5,377 bases of DNA from Actinomycetota bacterium (GTDB lineage: Bacteria; Actinomycetota; Rubrobacteria; Rubrobacterales; Rubrobacteraceae), in contig JAIVIG010000094.1 in NCBI GenBank assembly GCA_020200675.1, positions 1 to 5,377 on the forward strand. Reading direction: 5' to 3'. Position numbers and translations under genes: made by a program. The stretch's first letter is position 1. Every line of letters starts with the position of its first letter. This document shows, piece by piece, positions 1-5,047 of this stretch. Below the pieces are notes generated by a model, which made no database searches, was not told the DNA's origin, and was given only the letters and a program-made list of their open reading frames with translations.

Positions 1-43
1 GTGTACCACGCGCCGGACCCTCACTCTACCCAGAATCCGGCTG

Positions 44-463
44 TCAGGTGTTGGCGCGCACCCTTTCCAGCGCCCCCCGCATCTCTGGTGGGAGCGCGGC
101 CGGCTTGCGGGTCTCGCGATCCACGTAGACGTGGACGAAGTGCCCCTGGGCCGCGGCGGTCTCCTCGTCGTTTCTGAACAGCCCGATCTCGTAGCGCACG
201 CTGCTGTTGCCGAGCCGGGCTACGCGCAACCCCGCGTGCACGGTGTCGGGAAAAGTGATCGGGCTGAAAAACCTGCACCGCGTCTCGACGACCAGGCCGA
301 TGACCCTGCTCCTCTCGATATCGAGCGACCCTGAAGAGACCAGGTACTCGTTCACGACCGTGTCGAAGTAAGAGTAGTAGACGACGTTGTTGATGTGGCC
401 GTAGACGTCGTTGTCCATCCAGCGAGTCGGGATCGTAAGGAACCGCCGGTACCGATCCCGCAT
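44..463 (-). CDS. Acyl-CoA thioesterase, 4HBT/YbgC-like hotdog family
   Basis: Predicted cytoplasmic hotdog-fold thioesterase of 139 residues that would hydrolyse an acyl-CoA; the substrate cannot be read from sequence. Numbering from the ATG at 463, the N-terminal signature is R14-W-M-D-N-D19-V-Y-G-H23-I-N-N26 followed by Y29-Y-S-Y-F-D34, the D-x-D-x-x-G-H-x-N-N pattern of the 4-hydroxybenzoyl-CoA thioesterase family. D19 aligns with the catalytic Asp17 of the Pseudomonas enzyme. Length is normal for the family, which acts as a homotetramer or dimer. The frame is also open to a TTG at 502, which would add 13 residues and overlap the upstream gene by 8 bases. I prefer ATG 463 because a GGGAGG site lies 8 bases before it and conservation begins right after it. 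It lies 31 bases downstream of the glutaredoxin-like gene and is probably co-transcribed with it. Nothing links it functionally to the hydrogenase. Family call firm, substrate unknown. Confidence 0.88.
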   Translation of the reverse strand: MRDRYRRFLTIPTRWMDNDVYGHINNVVYYSYFDTVVNEYLVSSGSLDIERSRVIGLVVETRCRFFSPITFPDTVHAGLRVARLGNSSVRYEIGLFRNDEETAAAQGHFVHVYVDRETRKPAALPPEMRGALERVRANT

Positions 464-471
464 CTCGGGCG

Positions 472-477
472 CCTCCC
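472..477 (-). promoter_or_regulatory. Ribosome binding site deciding the thioesterase start
   Basis: On the minus strand this reads GGGAGG, 8 bases before ATG at 463. It supports that ATG over the TTG at 502 as the translation start. It lies in the 31-base gap after the stop codon of the glutaredoxin-like gene. Confidence 0.7.
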
Positions 478-494
478 TACCGAGCGCTCGCGAT

Positions 495-725
495 TCAGAC
501 AAAACACCCCTGCCCCATCCAGCCCACCTGGACGGATTTGCCCTCCTCGACTATGACGGGAACCGTGCGGTTGCCGCCGGTTAGCTCGAGCATGCGCTCG
601 TAGGCAACACGGTCCTGTTCGACGTCGTACTCTACGAAGTCCACCCCGCGCCACTCGAGATCCTCGCGGGCAGCTGCGCTGTAAGGACAGCTCATAGTAG
701 CGTAGAGTTCCACCGGTTTAGCCAT
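495..725 (-). CDS. Glutaredoxin-like protein, Cys form of the UXX-star family
   Basis: A 76-residue thioredoxin-fold protein, probably a cytoplasmic thiol oxidoreductase. Visible motifs are a beta strand VELYAT (5-10), the active-site C13-P-Y-S16, the segment REDLEWRGVDF typical of glutaredoxin helix 1 and strand 2, LTGG (48-51), and the cis-proline motif T54-V-P56. The C-terminus is GWMGQGC74-F-V-stop, so a cysteine is third from the end. That matches the small family named UXX-star because its selenoprotein members end in Sec-X-X-stop; here the residue is Cys (TGT codon at 504-506). The second Cys could act as the resolving thiol for the CxxS site. The start ATG at 725 has GGGAG five bases upstream. 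The frame stays open upstream to 941, but that part has no family similarity. It is the first gene of a probable two-gene minus-strand transcript, divergent from hhyS. Glutaredoxin fold firm, UXX-star assignment from memory of the family signature. Confidence 0.82.
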   Translation of the reverse strand: MAKPVELYATMSCPYSAAAREDLEWRGVDFVEYDVEQDRVAYERMLELTGGNRTVPVIVEEGKSVQVGWMGQGCFV

Positions 726-730
726 GCCAT

Positions 731-735
731 CTCCC
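731..735 (-). promoter_or_regulatory. Ribosome binding site of the glutaredoxin-like gene
   Basis: Minus strand GGGAG, five bases before ATG at 725. It supports the short 76-residue form over longer in-frame alternatives. Confidence 0.55.
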
Positions 736-853
736 GATCCCACGACCCATTTCTCTCCCGGGGATCTTACTTCAAAAATTCTCGGGATACTCGCCACAAG
801 CGCCGGCCCACAGCTCGGTGCCAGACAGACAGTGCGAGCTGGAGTTCCGCCGA

Positions 854-883
854 ACTTAACACTCATCTCCGATAGGTTCGCAA
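854..883 (-). promoter_or_regulatory. Weak promoter candidate for the minus-strand gene pair
   Basis: On the minus strand, TTGCGA (883-878) is followed after 18 bases by TTAAGT (859-854). These match 4 of 6 and 3 of 6 positions of the sigma-70 consensus. The location, about 130 bases before the glutaredoxin-like start, is reasonable, but the match is poor and chance is a real alternative. Confidence 0.2.
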
Positions 884-927
884 CCGCGCGGTGGTCATAG
901 CCATTTGCTTGATTCGCCGTGTAATTT

Positions 928-941
928 TTGGCTTGTGCCAA
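928..941. promoter_or_regulatory. Dyad TTGGC-N4-GCCAA, possible operator
   Basis: A perfect 5+5 inverted repeat with a 4-base spacer (TTGT), in the middle of the divergent region. It overlaps the -35 of the plus-strand promoter candidate at 933-961, where a regulator would be expected to bind. A dyad of this length can arise by chance, so this is suggestive only. Confidence 0.25.
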
Positions 942-961
942 GAGTAGTGGTGCGGTATGCT
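933..961 (+). promoter_or_regulatory. Candidate sigma-70-type promoter for hhySL
   Basis: TTGTGC (933-938) and TATGCT (956-961) are separated by 17 bases, the optimal spacing. The -10 matches TATAAT at 4 of 6 and keeps the TAnnnT core; the -35 keeps only TTG. Transcription would start near 968, leaving an untranslated leader of about 200 bases before hhyS. An AGTGG/CCACT dyad brackets the -10. A promoter nearer to the gene is not excluded. Confidence 0.3.
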
Positions 962-1031
962 GCCACTCAGAGCACGCTACGAATCCGAGAGCATAATCCT
1001 AGGCTAGGGGAAAGGAGAGTAGCGCTCTTGG

Positions 1032-1055
1032 GCACCGGGATAGGTTCCCGGGTGC
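1032..1055 (+). repeat. Bulged hairpin in the hhyS leader
   Basis: GCACCGGGA (1032-1040) pairs with TCCCGGGTGC (1046-1055) around the loop TAGGT, giving nine base pairs with one bulged base. GCTC (1024-1027) and GAGC (1063-1066) could extend it after an internal loop. No T-run follows, so it is not a standard terminator. If transcribed, it would be a structured element in the long hhyS leader. Confidence 0.4.
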
Positions 1056-1156
1056 AGGATCCGAGCAGGGGTGTAAAGGTCCGTTTGCGTGGACTCTTTC
1101 AGGGGTACGGGTGTTCTTTCCAAAGGCTGCCAGGTGCGGGAGAGGGCGTAAAGGTG

Positions 1157-1167
1157 GGAAGGAGGAG
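1157..1167 (+). promoter_or_regulatory. Strong ribosome binding site of hhyS
   Basis: GGAAGGAGGAG with the GGAGG core at 1161-1165, 8 bases before the GTG start at 1174. It is near-ideal and fixes the start of the small subunit. Confidence 0.75.
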
Positions 1168-1173
1168 TAGTTC

Positions 1174-2232
1174 GTGACTGAGACTCAAGCCACCAGCTAT
1201 GGACCGGGGGTGGAGGAGGTCCACGTACTGTGGATCTCGGAGGGCATGAGTTGCGACGGAGACACTATCTCCGTAACTGCCGCAACGCTGCCCAGCCTCG
1301 AGGATGTGTTGTTGGGCAACATCCCGGGGTTGCCCACGGTGCACCTGCACAACAAGGTGCTCGATCCCTCGCTCGGCGGGGAGGAGTACCTGGAGGTCTT
1401 TCGCAAGGCTGCGAACGATGAGCTCGACGCCCCGTTCGTACTGGTGATCGAGGGCTCCATCCCCAACGAGAACATCAACGGGGATGGGTACTGGACGTCG
1501 TTCGGGAACGATCTGGCAACCGGCCAGCCCCTCACCCTCAACTGGTGGATCGACCAGCTGGCGCCGAGGGCGTGGGCGGTGGTAGCCGCCGGGACCTGCG
1601 CGACCTACGGTGGGATCCACGCGATGGCGGGCAACCCCACGGGTTGCATGGGATTGGCGGACTACCTTGGATGGAACTTCCGCTCCCAGGCGGGCATCCC
1701 GATCGTGAACATCCCCGGGTGTCCCGTGCAGCCGGACAACTTCATGGAGACCCTCACGTGGTTGCTCTATCAGGCGGGCGGCATGTCTCCGATGATCCCG
1801 CTGGACGACCAGCTCAGGCCCACGTGGCTCTTCGGGAAGACCGTCCACGAGGGCTGTGACCGGGCCGCCTACTACGAGCAAGGTGACTTCGCCCTTGACT
1901 ACAACTCGCCCAAGTGCCAGGTGAAGATTGGCTGCTGGGGTCCGGTCGTCAACTGCAACGTGACCAAGAGGGGCTGGATGGACGGAGTCGGGGGCTGCCC
2001 GAACGTCGGGGGCATCTGCATCGGCTGCACCATGCCGGGCTTCCCCGACAAGTTCATGCCGTTCATGGACGAGCCGCCGGGCTCGACTCTTTCTACGGCC
2101 ATGACCAAGACCTACGGCGCCATGATCCGGAAGCTGCGCAGCATAACCAACGAGACGGTAAACAAGGAACCGAAGTGGCGCCACAACAAGCAGGAGCTCA
2201 CGACTGGCTACAACCCGCGTTGGCCGAATTAG
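1174..2232 (+). CDS. hhyS: Group 1h [NiFe]-hydrogenase small subunit HhyS
   Basis: Electron-transfer subunit (352 residues) of a high-affinity H2-oxidising [NiFe] hydrogenase. It passes electrons from the NiFe site in HhyL through three predicted iron-sulfur clusters. Proximal ligands are C27-D-G-D30 (an Asp where most families have Cys), C142 in AGTCATYGG, and C183 in NIPGCP. Distal ligands are H225-x-x-C228, C248 and C254. Medial ligands are C261, C275, C282 and C285; C275 replaces the Pro seen in [3Fe-4S] enzymes such as D. gigas, so a [4Fe-4S] is predicted. The Asp-ligated proximal cluster and three [4Fe-4S] clusters match the Cupriavidus necator actinobacterial-type hydrogenase as I recall it. 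There is no twin-arginine signal at the N-terminus and no C-terminal membrane helix, so a cytoplasmic location is inferred. The start is GTG at 1174 with a strong ribosome site. hhyL follows after 14 bases. Group assignment is strong. Confidence 0.96.
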   Translation: MTETQATSYGPGVEEVHVLWISEGMSCDGDTISVTAATLPSLEDVLLGNIPGLPTVHLHNKVLDPSLGGEEYLEVFRKAANDELDAPFVLVIEGSIPNENINGDGYWTSFGNDLATGQPLTLNWWIDQLAPRAWAVVAAGTCATYGGIHAMAGNPTGCMGLADYLGWNFRSQAGIPIVNIPGCPVQPDNFMETLTWLLYQAGGMSPMIPLDDQLRPTWLFGKTVHEGCDRAAYYEQGDFALDYNSPKCQVKIGCWGPVVNCNVTKRGWMDGVGGCPNVGGICIGCTMPGFPDKFMPFMDEPPGSTLSTAMTKTYGAMIRKLRSITNETVNKEPKWRHNKQELTTGYNPRWPN

Positions 2233-2240
2233 GAAGGGGA
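2231..2240 (+). promoter_or_regulatory. Ribosome binding site of hhyL overlapping the hhyS stop
   Basis: AGGAAGGGGA begins inside the TAG stop codon of hhyS (2230-2232) and lies 6 bases before the GTG start of hhyL at 2247. Ribosomes finishing hhyS would reach it, which suggests coupled, near-equimolar synthesis of the two subunits. Confidence 0.6.
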
Positions 2241-2246
2241 AGATAA

Positions 2247-4037
2247 GTGGCTATCCGAGAGGAAGTTCCGGCGGAATCCAGGAACCTCACGGAGATGTCG
2301 TGGGACCCGATCACCAGGATCGTCGGGAACCTCGGGATCTACACCAAGATAGACTTCGACAACCGGGAAGTGGTCGAGTGTAAGAGCACCTCCTCTATCT
2401 TCCGTGGCTACAGCGTCTTCATGAAGGGCAAGGACCCGCGTGATGCGCACTTCATCACCAGCCGCATCTGCGGCATCTGCGGGGACAACCACGCCGTCTG
2501 CTCGGTCTACGCCCAGAACATGGCCTACGGGATAGCGATGCCGCCGCTGGCCGAGTGGATCTACAACCTGGGCGAGGCCGCGGAGTACATGTTCGACCAC
2601 ACCCTCTTCCAGGACAACCTGGTGTTCGTGGACTTCTGCGAGCAGATGGTCGCGGATACCAACCCGAGCGTACTGGAACGGGCGGAGCAGACGGATGCCC
2701 CGCATGCCGACCTACATGGCTACCGCACCATCGCCGACATCATGCGCGCCTTCAACCCCTTCACGGGCGAGGTGTATAAAGAGGCTTTGAACGTGAGCCG
2801 GGTCACCCGCGAGATGTTCTGCCTGATGGAGGGCCGGCACGTGCACCCCTCGACGATCTACCCGGGCGGCACGGGCACGATGGCGACGCCCCAGATCTTC
2901 ACCGACTACCTGAGCCGGCTGATGAGGACCATAGATTTCATCAAGAAGGCCGTTGTGATGAACGACGACGTCTTCGACTTCTTCTACGAAGCAATGCCGG
3001 GCTACGAGGAGGTCGGTAACCGGCGCATCATGCTCGGTTGCTGGAGCGCGTTCCAGAACCCGGACGTGTGCGACTACAAATACGAGAACATGGCCGAGTG
3101 GGGACGGGGCGCGTACGTTACGCCCGGTATCGTCGTGGACGGCGAGCTGGTGACCACGAGCCTGGTGGACATAAACCTCGGGATACGCATCCTGCTCGGT
3201 TCCTCCTACTACGAGGACTGGGAGAATGAGGAGACCTTCGTAAGCCGCGACCCCCTGGGCAACCCGGTGGACAAGCGCCACCCGTGGAACCAGACCACGC
3301 TCCCGAAGCCCCAGAAGCGGGACCTGGAAGGCGGGAACTACAGCTGGGTCATGAGCCCGCGCTGGTACGATCAGCGCACCGGGGACCACCTGGCGCTCGA
3401 TACCGGCGGCGGGCCATTAGCCCGGCTCTGGGCCACGGCGCTCGCCGGGCTGGTGGACGTCGGCTACATCAAGGCCACCGGCAACAGCGTCCAGATCAAC
3501 CTGCCCAAGACGGCCGCCACGCCCGAGATGCAGTTCGAGTGGAACATACCGCAGTGGTCCAACACCATCGAGCGAGATAGGGCCAGGGTCTACTTCGTAG
3601 CCTACGCGGCGGCGATGGCGTTCTACTTCCTGGATAGGGCTCTCGAGCTGTTGCGCGCGGGAGAGACCAAGGTCTTCCAGGAGTTCGAGGTGCCCGACGA
3701 GGCCATTGGCTGCGGCTTCCACGAGGCGGTGCGCGGGGTCCTCTCGCACCACATGGTGATCCGGGACGGCAAGATCGCCAACTACCACCCCTACCCGCCC
3801 ACCCCGTGGAACGGGTCTCCTACCGACTCGCTGGGCACTCCCGGACCCTACGAGGACGCGGTAATGGGGCAGCCGATCTTCGAGGAGAACGGCCCCGACA
3901 ACTTCAAGGGTATCGACATCATGCGGACGGTGCGCAGCTTCGACCCATGCCTGCCCTGCGGGGTACACATGTACTCTGGCAAGGGCAAGATACTCGAGAG
4001 GCGGCACTCCCCGACGCTGGGGATAGGCGTAGAGTAG
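2247..4037 (+). CDS. hhyL: Group 1h [NiFe]-hydrogenase large catalytic subunit HhyL
   Basis: Catalytic subunit (596 residues) that splits H2 at a Ni-Fe(CN)2CO centre. The four metal-binding cysteines are present: R73-I-C75-G-I-C78-G-D-N-H82 near the N-terminus and D566-P-C568-L-P-C571-G-V-H574 near the C-terminus. The 22 residues after H574 (MYSGKGKILE to the end) are the extension normally removed by a dedicated endopeptidase after nickel insertion; that protease is not in this window. Segments such as FRGYSVFMKGKDPRDAHF (52-69), EGRHVHPST and LDTGGGP look typical of group 1h. Two positions differ from classic hydrogenases. The RIEGH motif reads R24-I-V26-G-N28, losing the Glu used for proton transfer in Desulfovibrio enzymes. 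FRGLE reads FRGYS56, losing the Glu that binds the Mg site. I think these are group-typical rather than damage. The start is GTG at 2247 and there is no signal peptide. It forms a heterodimer with HhyS. Confidence 0.96.
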   Translation: MAIREEVPAESRNLTEMSWDPITRIVGNLGIYTKIDFDNREVVECKSTSSIFRGYSVFMKGKDPRDAHFITSRICGICGDNHAVCSVYAQNMAYGIAMPPLAEWIYNLGEAAEYMFDHTLFQDNLVFVDFCEQMVADTNPSVLERAEQTDAPHADLHGYRTIADIMRAFNPFTGEVYKEALNVSRVTREMFCLMEGRHVHPSTIYPGGTGTMATPQIFTDYLSRLMRTIDFIKKAVVMNDDVFDFFYEAMPGYEEVGNRRIMLGCWSAFQNPDVCDYKYENMAEWGRGAYVTPGIVVDGELVTTSLVDINLGIRILLGSSYYEDWENEETFVSRDPLGNPVDKRHPWNQTTLPKPQKRDLEGGNYSWVMSPRWYDQRTGDHLALDTGGGPLARLWATALAGLVDVGYIKATGNSVQINLPKTAATPEMQFEWNIPQWSNTIERDRARVYFVAYAAAMAFYFLDRALELLRAGETKVFQEFEVPDEAIGCGFHEAVRGVLSHHMVIRDGKIANYHPYPPTPWNGSPTDSLGTPGPYEDAVMGQPIFEENGPDNFKGIDIMRTVRSFDPCLPCGVHMYSGKGKILERRHSPTLGIGVE

Positions 4038-4066
4038 AGCCCGCAAGCCGGGTAGACGTTGCGATC

Positions 4067-4095
4067 AGGCGGGTCCCGCGCTACGGGGCCCGCCT
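4067..4095 (+). repeat. 12-bp hairpin between hhyL and hhyE
   Basis: AGGCGGGTCCCG (4067-4078) pairs with CGGGGCCCGCCT (4084-4095) around the 5-base loop CGCTA. All twelve pairs form in RNA, one of them G-U. No T-run follows (CTATGAAGGG comes next), so it is not a canonical intrinsic terminator. It occupies most of the 76-base gap between the stop of hhyL and the start of hhyE and ends 5 bases before the likely AAGGG ribosome site. Possible roles are protecting the 3' end of hhySL mRNA, partial termination, or lowering hhyE translation. Confidence 0.75.
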
Positions 4096-4100
4096 CTATG

Positions 4101-4105
4101 AAGGG
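4101..4105 (+). promoter_or_regulatory. Likely ribosome binding site of hhyE
   Basis: AAGGG lies 8 bases before GTG at 4114. It is much weaker than the hhyS and hhyL sites and sits just after the 4067-4095 hairpin. An ATG at 4098 is in another frame that soon ends, so GTG 4114 is the sensible start. Confidence 0.5.
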
Positions 4106-4113
4106 TTTCAGGG

Positions 4114-5040
4114 GTGCTTCTAGACGATCAAGGACTACAAGAGCGAGTCGCCAGGATAGAGACGCTGCTGGGGGAGATCGAATCCCTCAAAGACCCGAAC
4201 GCCAGAGCCAAGGCCGCTGAGGTGGTACAGGTCCTTCTGGAACTCTACGGCGAGGGCCTGGCGCGCGTGATGGAGGTGGTCGCCCAGGGGAACGAGAGTG
4301 AGAGGATCTTTGATTCTCTCACCGAGGACGAGCTGGTCTCGCACCTGCTGCTCCTGCACGGGCTGCACCCGCTCGACGTGGAGACGCGGGTAGTCATGGC
4401 CCTCGAAGAGGTGCGACCCTACCTGCAGTCTCACGGTGGCAACGTGGAGTTGCTTGGCGTGGAAGAGGGCGTGGCGCGGCTGCGGATGGAGGGGAGCTGC
4501 AAAGGTTGTCCATCCTCGACCATGACGCTCAAGCTGGCGATAGAGGAAGCCATCCAGAAGACGGCCCCGGATCTGGAGAGGATAGAGGCCGAGGGTGTGG
4601 CCGAGGAGCCCAGGCCAGCGACGACATTCGTAGCCGGCCCCACGTTGCGCAAAAAGGAGAAGAAGCGGCCTGAAGAGGATGGTTCCTCCTGGACGGTCGT
4701 CGGCGGGCTGCCCCAACTCTCCGGCGGCGGGACGCTGGTGAAGGAGATCTCCGGCGAGCCGGTGCTCTTCTTGAAGCTGGGGGAGGACCTCTACGCCTAC
4801 CGTCACCTCTGCCCCGGCTGCGGAGAATCGCTGGAGGGTGGCAGCCTGAAGGAGGCGGAGCTTGCTTGCTCCGGGTGCGGGCGTAGCTACGACGTGCGCC
4901 GGGCCGGGAGGTGCCTTGACGACCCGCGGCTGCACCTTGAGCCTATCCCGCTGCTCGTGAGCGAGATAGATGTCGAGGAGAGACAGGGCCGCGGGCGGCG
5001 GAGCATAATAAAGATCGCCCTCCCGAGCGCGGTGGGCTGA
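4114..5040 (+). CDS. hhyE: NifU-domain / Rieske-like iron-sulfur protein, HhyE-type
   Basis: A 308-residue cytoplasmic protein in three parts. Residues 1-90 are mostly helical (ERVARIETLLGEIESL onward) with no family I recognise. Residues 93-161 are a NifU C-terminal domain, with SHGGNVELLGV and the cluster-binding G127-S-C129-K-G-C132-P-S-S135. After a charged linker (about 162-192, with KKEKKRPEED) comes a Rieske-like domain (about 193-285). That domain keeps the layout of a Rieske ferredoxin (LYAYRHLCPGCGESLEGG, then LACSGCGRSYDV), but its CxH and CxxH pairs appear as C233-x-x-C236 and C252-x-x-C255. It may therefore bind a Cys4 metal site rather than a Rieske cluster. Proteins with NifU- and Rieske-like regions encoded beside hhySL and hucSL in mycobacteria were, as I recall, named HhyE and HucE and proposed as electron relays. 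A role in cluster assembly is the alternative. The next gene starts 7 bases after its stop. Confidence 0.82.
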   Translation: MLLDDQGLQERVARIETLLGEIESLKDPNARAKAAEVVQVLLELYGEGLARVMEVVAQGNESERIFDSLTEDELVSHLLLLHGLHPLDVETRVVMALEEVRPYLQSHGGNVELLGVEEGVARLRMEGSCKGCPSSTMTLKLAIEEAIQKTAPDLERIEAEGVAEEPRPATTFVAGPTLRKKEKKRPEEDGSSWTVVGGLPQLSGGGTLVKEISGEPVLFLKLGEDLYAYRHLCPGCGESLEGGSLKEAELACSGCGRSYDVRRAGRCLDDPRLHLEPIPLLVSEIDVEERQGRGRRSIIKIALPSAVG

Positions 5041-5047
5041 GGAGCAT

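Larger units (their letters stand above)
726..1173. other. Divergent intergenic region / hhyS leader, no convincing gene
   Basis: A 448-base stretch between divergent genes. I see no tRNA, rRNA or recognised riboswitch. It holds several dyads: CAGCTCG at 811-817 with CGAGCTG at 835-841; TTGGC at 928-932 with GCCAA at 937-941; AGTGG at 946-950 with CCACT at 963-967; and a bulged 9-bp hairpin at 1032-1055. A short direct repeat GTAAAGGT occurs at 1073-1080 and 1148-1155. A plus-strand frame is open from 905 to 1177 (90 codons from ATG). It encodes a basic, Gly/Arg-rich sequence with no recognisable domain, and its TGA overlaps the hhyS GTG. I do not call it a gene. Confidence 0.6.

Noticed and set aside
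1..43. Gene fragment or terminator at the left edge.
   Set aside because: Only 43 bases precede the thioesterase stop codon. I see no credible hairpin with a T-run and cannot identify a coding frame.
464..502. TTG start for the thioesterase at 502, overlapping the upstream gene by 8 bases.
   Set aside because: ATG 463 has a well-spaced GGGAGG and gives the usual family length. The 13 additional residues show no conserved pattern.
495..941. Extended version of the glutaredoxin-like gene starting at 941.
   Set aside because: The extra 72 residues resemble no glutaredoxin extension. The ATG at 725 has its own ribosome site and begins directly at the first beta strand.
905..1177. Plus-strand 90-codon frame, or a shorter form from TTG 1028 with GGAG at 1014-1017, ending in TGA that overlaps the hhyS GTG.
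   Set aside because: The product is basic, Gly/Arg-rich and without a recognisable domain, and its end reads through the hhyS ribosome site. The promoter-like elements lie inside it. A coupled leader peptide is possible but unsupported.
1099..2184. Long minus-strand open frame of 361 codons opposite hhyS.
   Set aside because: It lies antisense to a gene with every expected hydrogenase motif. Its composition (Val, His, Arg rich) is typical of the opposite strand of GC-rich coding DNA.
4067..4106. Rho-independent terminator after hhyL.
   Set aside because: The stem is strong but no T-run follows, and genes of the same cluster continue on the same strand.
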